From positions 78,162 to 142,161 of the forward strand of contig DAIQNR010000003.1 of assembly GCA_036788295.1 (NCBI GenBank): DNA of 64,000 nucleotides, read 5' to 3'. A program made the position numbers and the translations under genes. Positions 7,407 through 15,391 of the stretch are shown here, in pieces. The stretch's first letter is position 1; every line of letters begins with the position of its first letter. The notes beneath the pieces are model-generated. The model ran no database searches, was not told the DNA's origin, and worked only from the letters and a program-made list of their open reading frames with translations. The stretch comes from JAHQVK01 sp036788295. GTDB taxonomy: Bacteria; Myxococcota; Kuafuiibacteriia; Kuafuiibacteriales; Kuafuiibacteriaceae.

Positions 7407-10400
7407 CCGACGGTCGCCTCGCCCAGTTCCACCGGGGAAAACCGCGGGTTCGGCGAAGACCCGCGCCACGGCGGATGGGGCGCCGATCCACGACGCCCCC
7501 ACCTCCCAGCCGTCGCCCGATCGGTCGTGGGAGAACGGGCGCCCGGAGCGCTTCGGGACCTCCGAGCCCTCTCGATCGGTGGGCGGGGCCAAAATCGTGG
7601 CCGAGGCCCAGCGCCGGGCCGGCATCGGCAAGGACGCCATCGCGGTGCGGATGAAGGACGAGTTGCCGATCGCCGAGGGCGAATCGGTGACGGGCATCCT
7701 GCGCCGCAAGCTGAATGGCGATCGGCTGGACCTTTCGATCGAGCTCGCCGATGGAAAGAGCCTTCGGCTCGACGCGAAGCAGGCGCTCGGGGTCCCCAAT
7801 GGCGGCCGGCTCACCCTGCGCCGGGACGGGAAGGTGAGGCTCGACCCGGAAAACAGCGACCACGTCCGAAGCTTCGTGGGCCGGGTGGAGCTGGTCTCGG
7901 GGAAGCCGCACGCGGTGAGCACCGATCCGCTCGCCCCGTTTCCTCGCCTGCCGCTGTCCGAATTGGCCGGGGCCCGCCCCGGGGATCAGGTGCTCGTCCA
8001 CGTCGAGGCCGGGCTGTCCGACCGGCGGTCCGGGCTCGTCGAGCAGGTGATCCCAAAAGACGCGGCGTGGCCGGCGACGTTCACGAAGCTCGCGGTCGAG
8101 ATGGGTGTGGAGGCGACGTTCGGTCCGAAGGTTCGGGCCGATGTCGAGAGGCTCGTCGCCTCGTTCGACCCGGCATCGATCCCGGGCTACAAGGATCTAT
8201 CGGAGAAGCCGTTCTTCAGCATCGACAACCCATACTCGAAGGACTTCGACCAAGCGATGCACATCGAGCCGACCCCGGGCCAGCCCGGTAAGCTCGATGT
8301 TCTCTACGCGGTGGCCGACCTCGACTTCTTCATGAAGCTCGCCGGGGAAGGCTCGGCGCTCGCCGAGCGCGCCCACCGGATCCAGACCACGACCTATCTT
8401 CCGGAGATGGACTTTCCGATCCTGCCTCGGGAGCTGAGCGAAGGGATCTGCTCGCTCAACGAAGGGGAGCGGCGCCCGGCCTTCGTCGTGAAGTTCACGG
8501 TCTCGCCCGACGGAAAGGTGGAGGCGCCCGAGTTCCTCGACGCGGTCATCGTGAACCGAAAGAACGGGAACTATGGCGAGGCGCAGGCCCATCTCGACGG
8601 GCAGCGGGTGAAGGACCCCGCCTACGCGGGGGGAATCGACCGCCTGGGTGAGGTGGGGCGCCGGCTGCTTGGCGACGCCGAGCGCCGGGGCATGTTCACC
8701 GCGTCCGAAGGGGAGGCGTGGGCCAAGCTCGACCCTCGCACCGGCGGGATCAGCCTCGAGCACCGAGGCGAGAAGTGGGTGGAGGCGGCCAACGCGCAGG
8801 TCTCGATTGCGGCCAACCGCCTGGTTGGCCGGTTCCTGCTCGACAACGCGGCGCCCGCGTTCCACCGCCGCCACGAGGAGCCGGACGCGGCCAAGCAGGA
8901 CGGCGCCCGGCGCGTCCTGTCGAAGCTCGGGATCACCTGGGCCCCGGGCGAAGAGCCGTCGGCGGTGCTTGCCCGGATCGATTCGTCCACCACCAAAGGC
9001 CGGGCCGCCAAGCGAGCGGTGCAGCGCACCTTGCCCCGCGCCCACGTCTCGGCCGAGCCCGGCGCCCACCACGGGCTGAGGGTCGAGGAGTACGTGCAGA
9101 GCACGGCGCCGATGCGCCGGGCCCGAGACGCGCGCAACCACGCTTTCGTTCGGGCGGTGCGGGACGGCAAGACCCCCGATCGGAGCCGGCTGCCCGACGA
9201 GATCGCGCGGGCCCAGGAGGCCGAGGACCGCAGCCGGCGGCTCGACTGGGAGGTGAGGGCCCGGATCGCGACCGCCGCGCTCGCGGAGCACGTCGGCAAG
9301 CCGCTCGAGGCCGAGGTGCTCGGGGTGTCGCCGTGGGGGGTGAACCTGCGGTTTCCGTCGGTTGGCGTCGAGCTCGGGGTGCCGTTTCGGACGCTCGGCC
9401 TCGGGCGATTCGAACTCGGCGAGGACGGGACGGTCGCAAAGAGCAACGGCGTCGAGTTCCGGCTCGGGCAGAAGGTGCAGGCGAAGTTGCTCGAGGCCGA
9501 TCCCCACGCGGCCCGGGCCCGGTTCGAGTTCCCGGGCGCGGCGGCGGTTCGCTCCCCGGGGAAGACCGGGAAGGCGCGGAGCGCCTCGGGGCCGGTCCGC
9601 GCGCTGTCCGAGGTTCGGGGCGACGGCTTCGAGTCCCCGCTCGTCGGGCAGCGGGTCCGCACCCGCGGGGTGGTGACGGCGGCCCACAAGGCCGGCTTCT
9701 TCTTGGTCCCCGAGGGCGCCGCGCCGGGCGCCGTGACTGGAGGGATCCAGGTCCGGACCAAGGCCCACGTCCGGCCCGGCGACGTGGTCGAGGTCGATGG
9801 GCAGGTCCACGAGCGAAAGAAGGCGGACGCCCCCTACGATCGCTCGGTCGTGGAGCTGGTCGAGGCCAAGGCCCAGGTCGTCGGGAAGACGGAGCCGCCG
9901 CCCGCGCTCGCGCTGACCGAGACGGTGCCGGCGGACAGAAAAGAGGCCGTCGAGTTCTGGCGGCAGCGGCTCGGGCAGCGGGTGAAGGTGGGACCGGCCA
10001 CCGCGCTCGCGCCGAGCAACCCGTTTGGCGATCTCGTCGTGCTGCCCCAGGGCTGGGAGCCGGCGGGGGCGACTCGGACCGCCCGCGGCGGCGTGCTGAT
10101 GCCGGACGGTGAGTTCAACCATCAGCACGTCGGGCTGAAGCTGCCCCGCGGGGCGGCCGCGTCGGTGGCGGTGGGCGACCAGGTGAACGGCACAGAAGGG
10201 GTCGTCATCTATCGCTCGGGCGGGTTTCAGGTCGAGCTCTCCGAGGCCCCCTCGGTGACGAAGGCCCCCACGTCCCCGGCGCCGGTCAGCCCTCTTGCCC
10301 CCGAGCCGGGAAAGATGGTGGTCGCGAACGTCAACGCCTTGAACCTCCACCCGGGGGAGACGAAGCGGGCGGCGGCGCTCGCCGACCGGATCGTGAATGG

Positions 10401-11166
10401 TCTTTTGAGCCCGGACGTCATCGCGCTGCAGGAGATCCAGGACAACGACGGGCCGGCGGCCACCGGCACCACCGCCGCCGACAAGACCTATGGGATGCTC
10501 ATCGACAAGATTCAGCAGGCGGGCGGGCCGCGCTACGCCTGGTTCGACATCCCCCCGCAAAACGGACAGGACGGCGGCCAGCCTGGTGGCAACATCCGCA
10601 ACGGCTTTCTGTACCGGGAGGACCGGGTGAAGCTCGACGAGGAGTCGGTGGCCCGGATCGGCGAAGGCAACCCCGCCTTCGACGGGACGAGAAAGTCTTT
10701 GGCCGCCGTCTTCGAGATGGAGGGTCGCCGGCTGCTGGTGGTGAACAACCACCTGTCGTCCCGGCGGGGCTCCTCGCCCTGGACCGCCGACGTCGAGGTC
10801 CCGGTGGTGGGCAAGGCCGAGGCCCGCCAGGCCCAGGCCGAGGCGGTGCGGGCCTTCGTCGATGCCGCCCGAACCAAGGAGTCAGGGCTCGACGCGGTCA
10901 TGATCGGGGACATGAACGACGGCCACCGCTCCCCTGCGGTCGAACGTTTGACCCGGGGCGGGTTCGACGACATCACCCTGAAGGTCCCTCCGGCCGATCG
11001 CTTCGACTACAACTACCGAGGCACGCTTCAGACCCTGCAGCCGGTGGTCGGTAGCCCTGGCCTCGCCCAGCGCACCGAGGCCGCTTTCCTTCACAACAGC
11101 GTCTACGAAGGCGTGAAGGACTCGGACCACGATCCGGTCGTGGTCCGCATCGACATGCGGTCCTGA
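7393..11166 (+). CDS. RNB exoribonuclease domain fused to ExeM/NucH-type OB and EEP nuclease domains
   Basis: 1257 residues. Residues 1-70 are low-complexity and polar, with no signal peptide. Residues 100-260 look like OB/cold-shock modules (GDQVLVHVEAGLSDRRSGLV). The RNB domain has its metal-site motif at 274-289 (FFSIDNPYSKDFDQAM; Asp278, Asp284, Asp286, with Gln287 where RNase II has a fourth Asp) and the substrate Arg motif TAPMRRARD near 570. An OB fold follows at about 740-830, then an ExeM-like connector, then an endonuclease/exonuclease/phosphatase domain from 975 with NVNALNL, LQEI (Glu1014), NNHLSS, GDMND (Asp1173, Asn1175) and SDHDPV (1244-1249). Exoribonuclease and metal-dependent nuclease activities in one chain are unusual. 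Start chosen at the ATG overlapping the TPR gene. Possible roles: toxin, RNA/DNA scavenging or defence; none is shown. Confidence 0.88.
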   Translation: MSRVDRRSPRPVPPGKTAGSAKTRATADGAPIHDAPTSQPSPDRSWENGRPERFGTSEPSRSVGGAKIVAEAQRRAGIGKDAIAVRMKDELPIAEGESVTGILRRKLNGDRLDLSIELADGKSLRLDAKQALGVPNGGRLTLRRDGKVRLDPENSDHVRSFVGRVELVSGKPHAVSTDPLAPFPRLPLSELAGARPGDQVLVHVEAGLSDRRSGLVEQVIPKDAAWPATFTKLAVEMGVEATFGPKVRADVERLVASFDPASIPGYKDLSEKPFFSIDNPYSKDFDQAMHIEPTPGQPGKLDVLYAVADLDFFMKLAGEGSALAERAHRIQTTTYLPEMDFPILPRELSEGICSLNEGERRPAFVVKFTVSPDGKVEAPEFLDAVIVNRKNGNYGEAQAHLDGQRVKDPAYAGGIDRLGEVGRRLLGDAERRGMFTASEGEAWAKLDPRTGGISLEHRGEKWVEAANAQVSIAANRLVGRFLLDNAAPAFHRRHEEPDAAKQDGARRVLSKLGITWAPGEEPSAVLARIDSSTTKGRAAKRAVQRTLPRAHVSAEPGAHHGLRVEEYVQSTAPMRRARDARNHAFVRAVRDGKTPDRSRLPDEIARAQEAEDRSRRLDWEVRARIATAALAEHVGKPLEAEVLGVSPWGVNLRFPSVGVELGVPFRTLGLGRFELGEDGTVAKSNGVEFRLGQKVQAKLLEADPHAARARFEFPGAAAVRSPGKTGKARSASGPVRALSEVRGDGFESPLVGQRVRTRGVVTAAHKAGFFLVPEGAAPGAVTGGIQVRTKAHVRPGDVVEVDGQVHERKKADAPYDRSVVELVEAKAQVVGKTEPPPALALTETVPADRKEAVEFWRQRLGQRVKVGPATALAPSNPFGDLVVLPQGWEPAGATRTARGGVLMPDGEFNHQHVGLKLPRGAAASVAVGDQVNGTEGVVIYRSGGFQVELSEAPSVTKAPTSPAPVSPLAPEPGKMVVANVNALNLHPGETKRAAALADRIVNGLLSPDVIALQEIQDNDGPAATGTTAADKTYGMLIDKIQQAGGPRYAWFDIPPQNGQDGGQPGGNIRNGFLYREDRVKLDEESVARIGEGNPAFDGTRKSLAAVFEMEGRRLLVVNNHLSSRRGSSPWTADVEVPVVGKAEARQAQAEAVRAFVDAARTKESGLDAVMIGDMNDGHRSPAVERLTRGGFDDITLKVPPADRFDYNYRGTLQTLQPVVGSPGLAQRTEAAFLHNSVYEGVKDSDHDPVVVRIDMRS

Positions 11167-11174
11167 CCTTCATC

Positions 11175-11226
11175 GGCCCGACCCTCCATGGGGCCGGACC
11201 CTCCATGGGCCCGGACCCTTCACCGG
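11175..11226. repeat. three imperfect ~17-bp tandem copies between convergent genes
   Basis: Copies at 11175-11191, 11192-11208 and 11209-11226 share the core GACCCTCCATGG, with drift in the third (GACCCTTCACCGG). They fill the 53-base gap between the nuclease stop and the J-domain gene stop, and the last copy includes that stop codon. Confidence 0.7.
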
Positions 11227-12092
11227 CCCGGGGATGAGCCGCCCTGGCCCGGCTCGTCCTTGGCGCTCGTCGCTCGGGCCGCCTGAAGCGCCCTCACCTC
11301 GGCCTCGATCTGCGGCTCGGTCAAGATGCCTTGCTCGACGAAGTACCTGCCGATCGGTTGCTGCAGGACCCGTTGCCGGCCAACGATGGCCAGCCGCTGA
11401 AACGGGGTCATCCAGCCCCGCCTCACCGCGTAGTCGCAAAACAGCTCGCCCGGCTCCTTCTCGCGCAGCGCGTCCAGGACCTGGTCGTCGGCCAGAATGC
11501 CCCAGGACTTCGCGATCTGGCCCACCGCCGGGCGCTGCGCCCGCTGCCAAGCGACCGCGGCGATCAGCTGGCGGAGCGTGATCAGGCCACGCCGGTGCAG
11601 GTGGCGGCCAAGCACCACCGTCCGCTCCACCGCCTCGGCCGGCGGCGGCGAGGGGCGCCGCTCGGCCAGGGCCTGGGTCTGGGCCTTCAGTTTGCCGAGC
11701 GCCTCCTTCAGCCGCTGGGTGGCTGCCTCGACGTCCCCCCCCGCGTTCTTGGAGGGCCGGGGCGCGTCGATGGTCACCGAAGAGAGCGGCGCGGGGCGGG
11801 GGTTCCACCGCCGGGGGGTCCGGTCCAGCTCATCGAGGACCGGCATCACCCACGCCGCCTTCTCGGGCCCGAGCACGTCGGCGAGCAGGTCGAACGCGAG
11901 CGCGACCCCGCGCAGCGCCTCGGAGAGCTCCTCCTTCGACTTGCCCTCCGCATCGGGGTGGGGCGCTCGGTACTGCGCGGCTCGGGCCCGAAACGCTCTG
12001 GCCAGTGGGTCGCGAAACAGCACGAAGCCTCCCCCTCGAAGGTCCTCGCCGAAGATGATTTGGTACGCCTGGTGCAGTCGATGGGTCGTCAT
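11220..12092 (-). CDS. J-domain-like protein with MshEN/GspE_N-like C-terminal repeats
   Basis: 290 residues. Residues 1-75 resemble a diverged J domain: RLHQAYQIIFG, a helix with FRARAAQY, an HPD tripeptide (APHPDAEG), then ALRGVALAFDLLADVLG. A middle linker is rich in Pro/Ala/Lys with a coiled-coil-like helix (EAATQRLKEALGKLKAQ). The C-terminal half (170-280) has two helical units ending in G-Ile/Leu-L (RRGLITLRQLIAAVAWQ ... GQIAKSWGILADDQVLDAL, then PIGRYFVEQGILTEPQI) that look like the cyclic-di-GMP-binding N-terminal domain of type II/IV pilus ATPases. The GGGAGGA ribosome binding site before the ATG supports the start. Cyclic-di-GMP binding is only a suggestion from the pattern. It would link an Hsp70 cofactor to a regulatory module. 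Confidence 0.65.
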   Translation of the reverse strand: MTTHRLHQAYQIIFGEDLRGGGFVLFRDPLARAFRARAAQYRAPHPDAEGKSKEELSEALRGVALAFDLLADVLGPEKAAWVMPVLDELDRTPRRWNPRPAPLSSVTIDAPRPSKNAGGDVEAATQRLKEALGKLKAQTQALAERRPSPPPAEAVERTVVLGRHLHRRGLITLRQLIAAVAWQRAQRPAVGQIAKSWGILADDQVLDALREKEPGELFCDYAVRRGWMTPFQRLAIVGRQRVLQQPIGRYFVEQGILTEPQIEAEVRALQAARATSAKDEPGQGGSSPGR

Positions 12093-12217
12093 GGGTCCTC
12101 CCTGCGCCGGTGTAGGTGACCGCCGCGGATGTAGGACTAGGTACGAGGCGCACTCCATGCGGTCAATGGGAGCGACGCGGCGAGATCTTCGCCTGCGCCG
12201 AACCGAGACACCCGCGC

Positions 12218-14473
12218 TCAGGCGCTCGGCTTGCCGGCCTCGCGGGCCCGGACCGGGGAGGCGCGGACGGTGTCGAGCTGCACGAGGCCCCCGCTGCCGA
12301 ACCGTCCAAAGGACAAGACGCCGGTCGGGCACTGCTGCACGCAGGCCGAGCAGCGGACGCACTGCGGGTCGGCCATCGGCGCCCCCTTGTTCGCAAAGCT
12401 CATGATGTCGATGCCCTGGTGGCACACCGAGGTGCATACATTGCAGGAGATGCACTTCTTCTTGTCGGCGAAGATCCGGAACCGAGAGAAGCGAGCATAG
12501 ATGTGCATCAGCGCCGCGAGCGGGCAGGCAAAGCGGCACCACACCCGGCCGCTGAACCAGAAATACAGGCCGACCCCGAGGACCCCAGCGAGCCATAGAT
12601 CGACCAAGTAGGCATAATTCAGCATGGAGAAGCCAAAGAGGCCCCCCTCGTTGAGGGCGAGCCGAAACCCGGCCTCGGCCGTTTGTCCAATCAGGGTATC
12701 GGGGACGGTCCAGGCCACGATCCGAGCGCCAAACAGCAGCAGGCAGACCGCGAGCAGAACCTGCCCCACCATGTTGAGCTGGTTGTACACCGGGCCGTGG
12801 GGCATCTTGTGGCGGTGGCGGTCCCCCATGGTCTCGGCGAGCGCGCCGCACGAGCAAATCCACCCGCAGTAGGCGCCCTTTCCGTAGTAGTAGATGAGGA
12901 GCGGGATGAGGACGAAGGTCTGCACCGCACCGATCGCGAGCCACCAAGCCATGGGGCTCGGGGTGAAGAAGTTCCAGATGAAGAGCGGCCAAGCGAGGAT
13001 GAACCCGAACGCTCGCCAGTACTCCCGCCCGTGGTCGTAACCCACCGCAGGAAAGAGGTTGTCGGCGAAGGTCTTGCCGAATCCAGCGTCGAACCCACCG
13101 TTGTGCCCGATGTAGGGGAGGATGAGGTAAGGGAGCAGGAACAAGGGCAGGATCTGAAATCCCATGAGGGTCATGGTCTGAGCGGTGACATAAGGGGTCC
13201 GTCTTCGCCGCATCCGGTCGATGCCGAAGCCGACGATGGCCGCGGTATAGATGAATGAGTAGTAGAAGCCGGGCTGGCGCAGCGTGATGGCCAGGGTGCC
13301 GAGCGCGGTGGAGGGATCTGCCGCCGCGGGGCCGAGCCCCGCGAGCCAGCCGGGCACGTTGTACGGAAACCACTGGTTCTGCTCGAAGGCCCGGGCGATG
13401 AACCCGTTGGTCTTCCAGTGGTACACGAAGATGCAAAACGACAAGAACAGCGCGAGCGACAGATAGGTCGAGGTGCGCCACTCTCCGCGGATGGGCACTC
13501 CGGAGCGCCGAAAGAAGTCGAGCGGGGCCTCCCGGCCGATGAGGGACAGGACGGTGTCGATCTTCATCCGCTCGAGCTCGCCCGCTTGGTTCTTCAGCAC
13601 GACCGCGTTGTCCTCGATCGCGTCCACCTGGGTGCCGAGCTTCACTTCGAGCCGCGGGCCCGCTCGCTCGAGCGCGGCGAGATTCTCCGGTTTTGGCCTC
13701 GTGAGCGCCTCTTTCCGGTGGGCGAGGGTGACCTCGGCGCCCGCCCGTTCGAGCAGGACCGCCGCCTCCACCGCGGCGTCCCCCCCGCCGACGACGAGCA
13801 CGCGCTCTGCGGCGTGGTCGGCCGGGTCATAGAGCCGGTTTTTGGCCCTTTCTTCTCCGGGCACGCCGAGCTGGCGGTGCTGGCCGCTTCGGCCGATGGC
13901 CACGATCACGCGCTCGGCGGTGAGGGAGCCGTCCTGGTGCTCGACGACGAGCTCGCCTCCCGCTCGGCGAATCCTCGTGACCTTCGCCGGGGTCACTTCG
14001 ATGCCCTCGGTCTGCGAGACGAGCTCCTCGACGAGCGCCTCCTTGACGTTGGCCGACACCACGAGGGATCCAAGAGGGTTGAAGTCGGAGGGGTAGGTGT
14101 AGATCGGCTTTTTCTTCGGGAAGTTCTGGAGGGTCGAGAAGCGCCCCGAGGCTTCGAGCACCGCGAAGCGAAGCCCGGCCTTCTTCGCTTCGACCGCGGC
14201 CGACATCCCGGCCACGCCGGCGCCGACGATGACGAGGTCGAGCCGGCCGGGGTCTTCTTGGCGGCGAAACCCCGGGTCCGCGAGCAAGGTTCGGACCGCG
14301 CGGGCCCCCCCATCGACGGCGAACTTCAACAGCGGGACGCCGGTGAGGTCGCCCACGACGAAGAGGCCCTCGACGCTGGTGCGTCCGTCTTCGCGAATCT
14401 CGGGGAGCGGCTCCACCGCCCCTGCCGGCCAGCGGCCGTGCAGCCAGTGGGTGTACCAGGCGATCGGGTTCAT
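12218..14473 (-). CDS. FAD/NAD(P) flavoprotein fused to a NapH-like polyferredoxin membrane domain
   Basis: 751 residues. Residues 1-65 form a short segment (SVEGLFVVGDLTGVPLLKFA). Residues 75-330 are a thioredoxin-reductase-like flavoprotein with VIVGAGVAGMSAA for FAD and VLVVGGGDAAVEAA for NAD(P). From about 340 there are several transmembrane helices, with cysteine motifs CGWICSCG and CRFACPL as in NapH/CcoG, and then two [4Fe-4S] ferredoxin clusters: CISCNVCTSVC and CVRCSACVQQCPTG. The design suggests electrons move from NAD(P)H through FAD and iron-sulphur clusters to or from the membrane. The acceptor is unknown. A TACCAT box seven bases before the ATG supports the start. It diverges from the enoyl-CoA hydratase. 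Confidence 0.85.
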   Translation of the reverse strand: MNPIAWYTHWLHGRWPAGAVEPLPEIREDGRTSVEGLFVVGDLTGVPLLKFAVDGGARAVRTLLADPGFRRQEDPGRLDLVIVGAGVAGMSAAVEAKKAGLRFAVLEASGRFSTLQNFPKKKPIYTYPSDFNPLGSLVVSANVKEALVEELVSQTEGIEVTPAKVTRIRRAGGELVVEHQDGSLTAERVIVAIGRSGQHRQLGVPGEERAKNRLYDPADHAAERVLVVGGGDAAVEAAVLLERAGAEVTLAHRKEALTRPKPENLAALERAGPRLEVKLGTQVDAIEDNAVVLKNQAGELERMKIDTVLSLIGREAPLDFFRRSGVPIRGEWRTSTYLSLALFLSFCIFVYHWKTNGFIARAFEQNQWFPYNVPGWLAGLGPAAADPSTALGTLAITLRQPGFYYSFIYTAAIVGFGIDRMRRRRTPYVTAQTMTLMGFQILPLFLLPYLILPYIGHNGGFDAGFGKTFADNLFPAVGYDHGREYWRAFGFILAWPLFIWNFFTPSPMAWWLAIGAVQTFVLIPLLIYYYGKGAYCGWICSCGALAETMGDRHRHKMPHGPVYNQLNMVGQVLLAVCLLLFGARIVAWTVPDTLIGQTAEAGFRLALNEGGLFGFSMLNYAYLVDLWLAGVLGVGLYFWFSGRVWCRFACPLAALMHIYARFSRFRIFADKKKCISCNVCTSVCHQGIDIMSFANKGAPMADPQCVRCSACVQQCPTGVLSFGRFGSGGLVQLDTVRASPVRAREAGKPSA

Positions 14474-14480
14474 GGCGGCG

Positions 14481-14486
14481 ATGGTA
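14481..14486 (-). promoter_or_regulatory. TACCAT, leaderless-type -10 element for the ATG at 14473
   Basis: On the minus strand TACCAT is followed by seven bases (CGCCGCC) and the ATG; no ribosome binding site is visible. This is the only case here with a 7-base spacer. Confidence 0.45.
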
Positions 14487-14554
14487 CGGCATCGCATCGC
14501 CGTGGTTTCCTCGCCGCCGTTGACGGGGCCCCTGGGCTTCGGCAGCGTCCGGGC

Positions 14555-15334
14555 ATGGCGGAGGAAGCGGTTCTGCACATCGAGCACGACGGCGGGGTCA
14601 CCACCCTGACCATCGACCGGCCCCAGGCCCTGAACGCGATCGACCGGGCGGTGGTGCGGTCCTTGTCGGCGGCGCTCGACGCTCTGCCGGCGGGGACCCG
14701 GTCGGTGATCGTGACCGGCGCCGGGCCCAAGGCGTTCGCCGCCGGGGCCGACATCAAGGCGATGGCCGATCTGAGCGCCCACGAGGCTCGCATCTTCGCC
14801 GACGAGCTGCACGGGGTGGGGCGCCGGATCGAGCGGCTCGAGGTGCCCGTCTTCGCCGCGGTGAACGGCTTCGCGCTCGGCGGCGGCTGCGAGCTGGTGC
14901 TCGCCTGCGACTTCGCCATCGCGGCCGAGAACGCGAAGTTCGGACAGCCCGAGGTGGGTCTCGGCGTGATCCCCGGCTTCGGGGGGACAACCCGGCTCGG
15001 CCGCAGAATCGGCGACGCGATGGCCCGCCAGCTCCTGTTCACCGGAGCGCTGATCGACGCCCAGGTCGCCCTGCGGGTGGGGCTCGTGACCGAGGTCCAC
15101 CCCCCCGACTCGCTGATGCCGAGGGCGCGAGAGATCGCGGCCCAGATCGCGAAGAACGCCCCGCTCGCGGTGGCGCAGGCCAAGAGGAGCGCTCGGATCG
15201 CGGAGGAGACCGACCTCGCGACCGCGAACGCGTTCGAGGTGCAGGCCTTCGCGCTCTGTTTTTCGACCGAGGATCAAAAGGAGGGCATGCGCGCCTTCGT
15301 CGAGAAGCGCCCTCCGGCCTGGAAAGGGGCCTGA
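14555..15334 (+). CDS. enoyl-CoA hydratase (crotonase)
   Basis: 259 residues, a full crotonase fold. It hydrates trans-2-enoyl-CoA in fatty-acid beta-oxidation or related acyl-CoA pathways. Visible motifs: the N-terminal VTTLTIDRPQALNAID, the oxyanion-hole segments FAAGADIKAM and NGFALGGGCELVLACDF (with the catalytic-type Glu), then QPEVGLGVIPGFGGTTRLGR holding the second Glu. The next gene on the same strand, 57 bases on, is an acyl-CoA dehydrogenase, so the two probably act in consecutive steps on the same acyl-CoA. Butyryl/short-chain substrates are likely but not proven. The ATG follows GTCCGGGC, with no clear ribosome binding site. Confidence 0.93.
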   Translation: MAEEAVLHIEHDGGVTTLTIDRPQALNAIDRAVVRSLSAALDALPAGTRSVIVTGAGPKAFAAGADIKAMADLSAHEARIFADELHGVGRRIERLEVPVFAAVNGFALGGGCELVLACDFAIAAENAKFGQPEVGLGVIPGFGGTTRLGRRIGDAMARQLLFTGALIDAQVALRVGLVTEVHPPDSLMPRAREIAAQIAKNAPLAVAQAKRSARIAEETDLATANAFEVQAFALCFSTEDQKEGMRAFVEKRPPAWKGA

Positions 15335-15379
15335 GCCGTCGCGGTGCGGTCCGTCCTTGCCGAGCGGATGGCGGGATCG

Positions 15380-15385
15380 TAGCCC
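15380..15385 (+). promoter_or_regulatory. TAGCCC, leaderless-type -10 element for the ATG at 15392
   Basis: TAGCCC, then GGCGTC, then ATG: a six-base spacer with no ribosome binding site. It implies that the acyl-CoA dehydrogenase has its own start site in addition to read-through from the hydratase gene. Confidence 0.45.
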
Positions 15386-15391
15386 GGCGTC

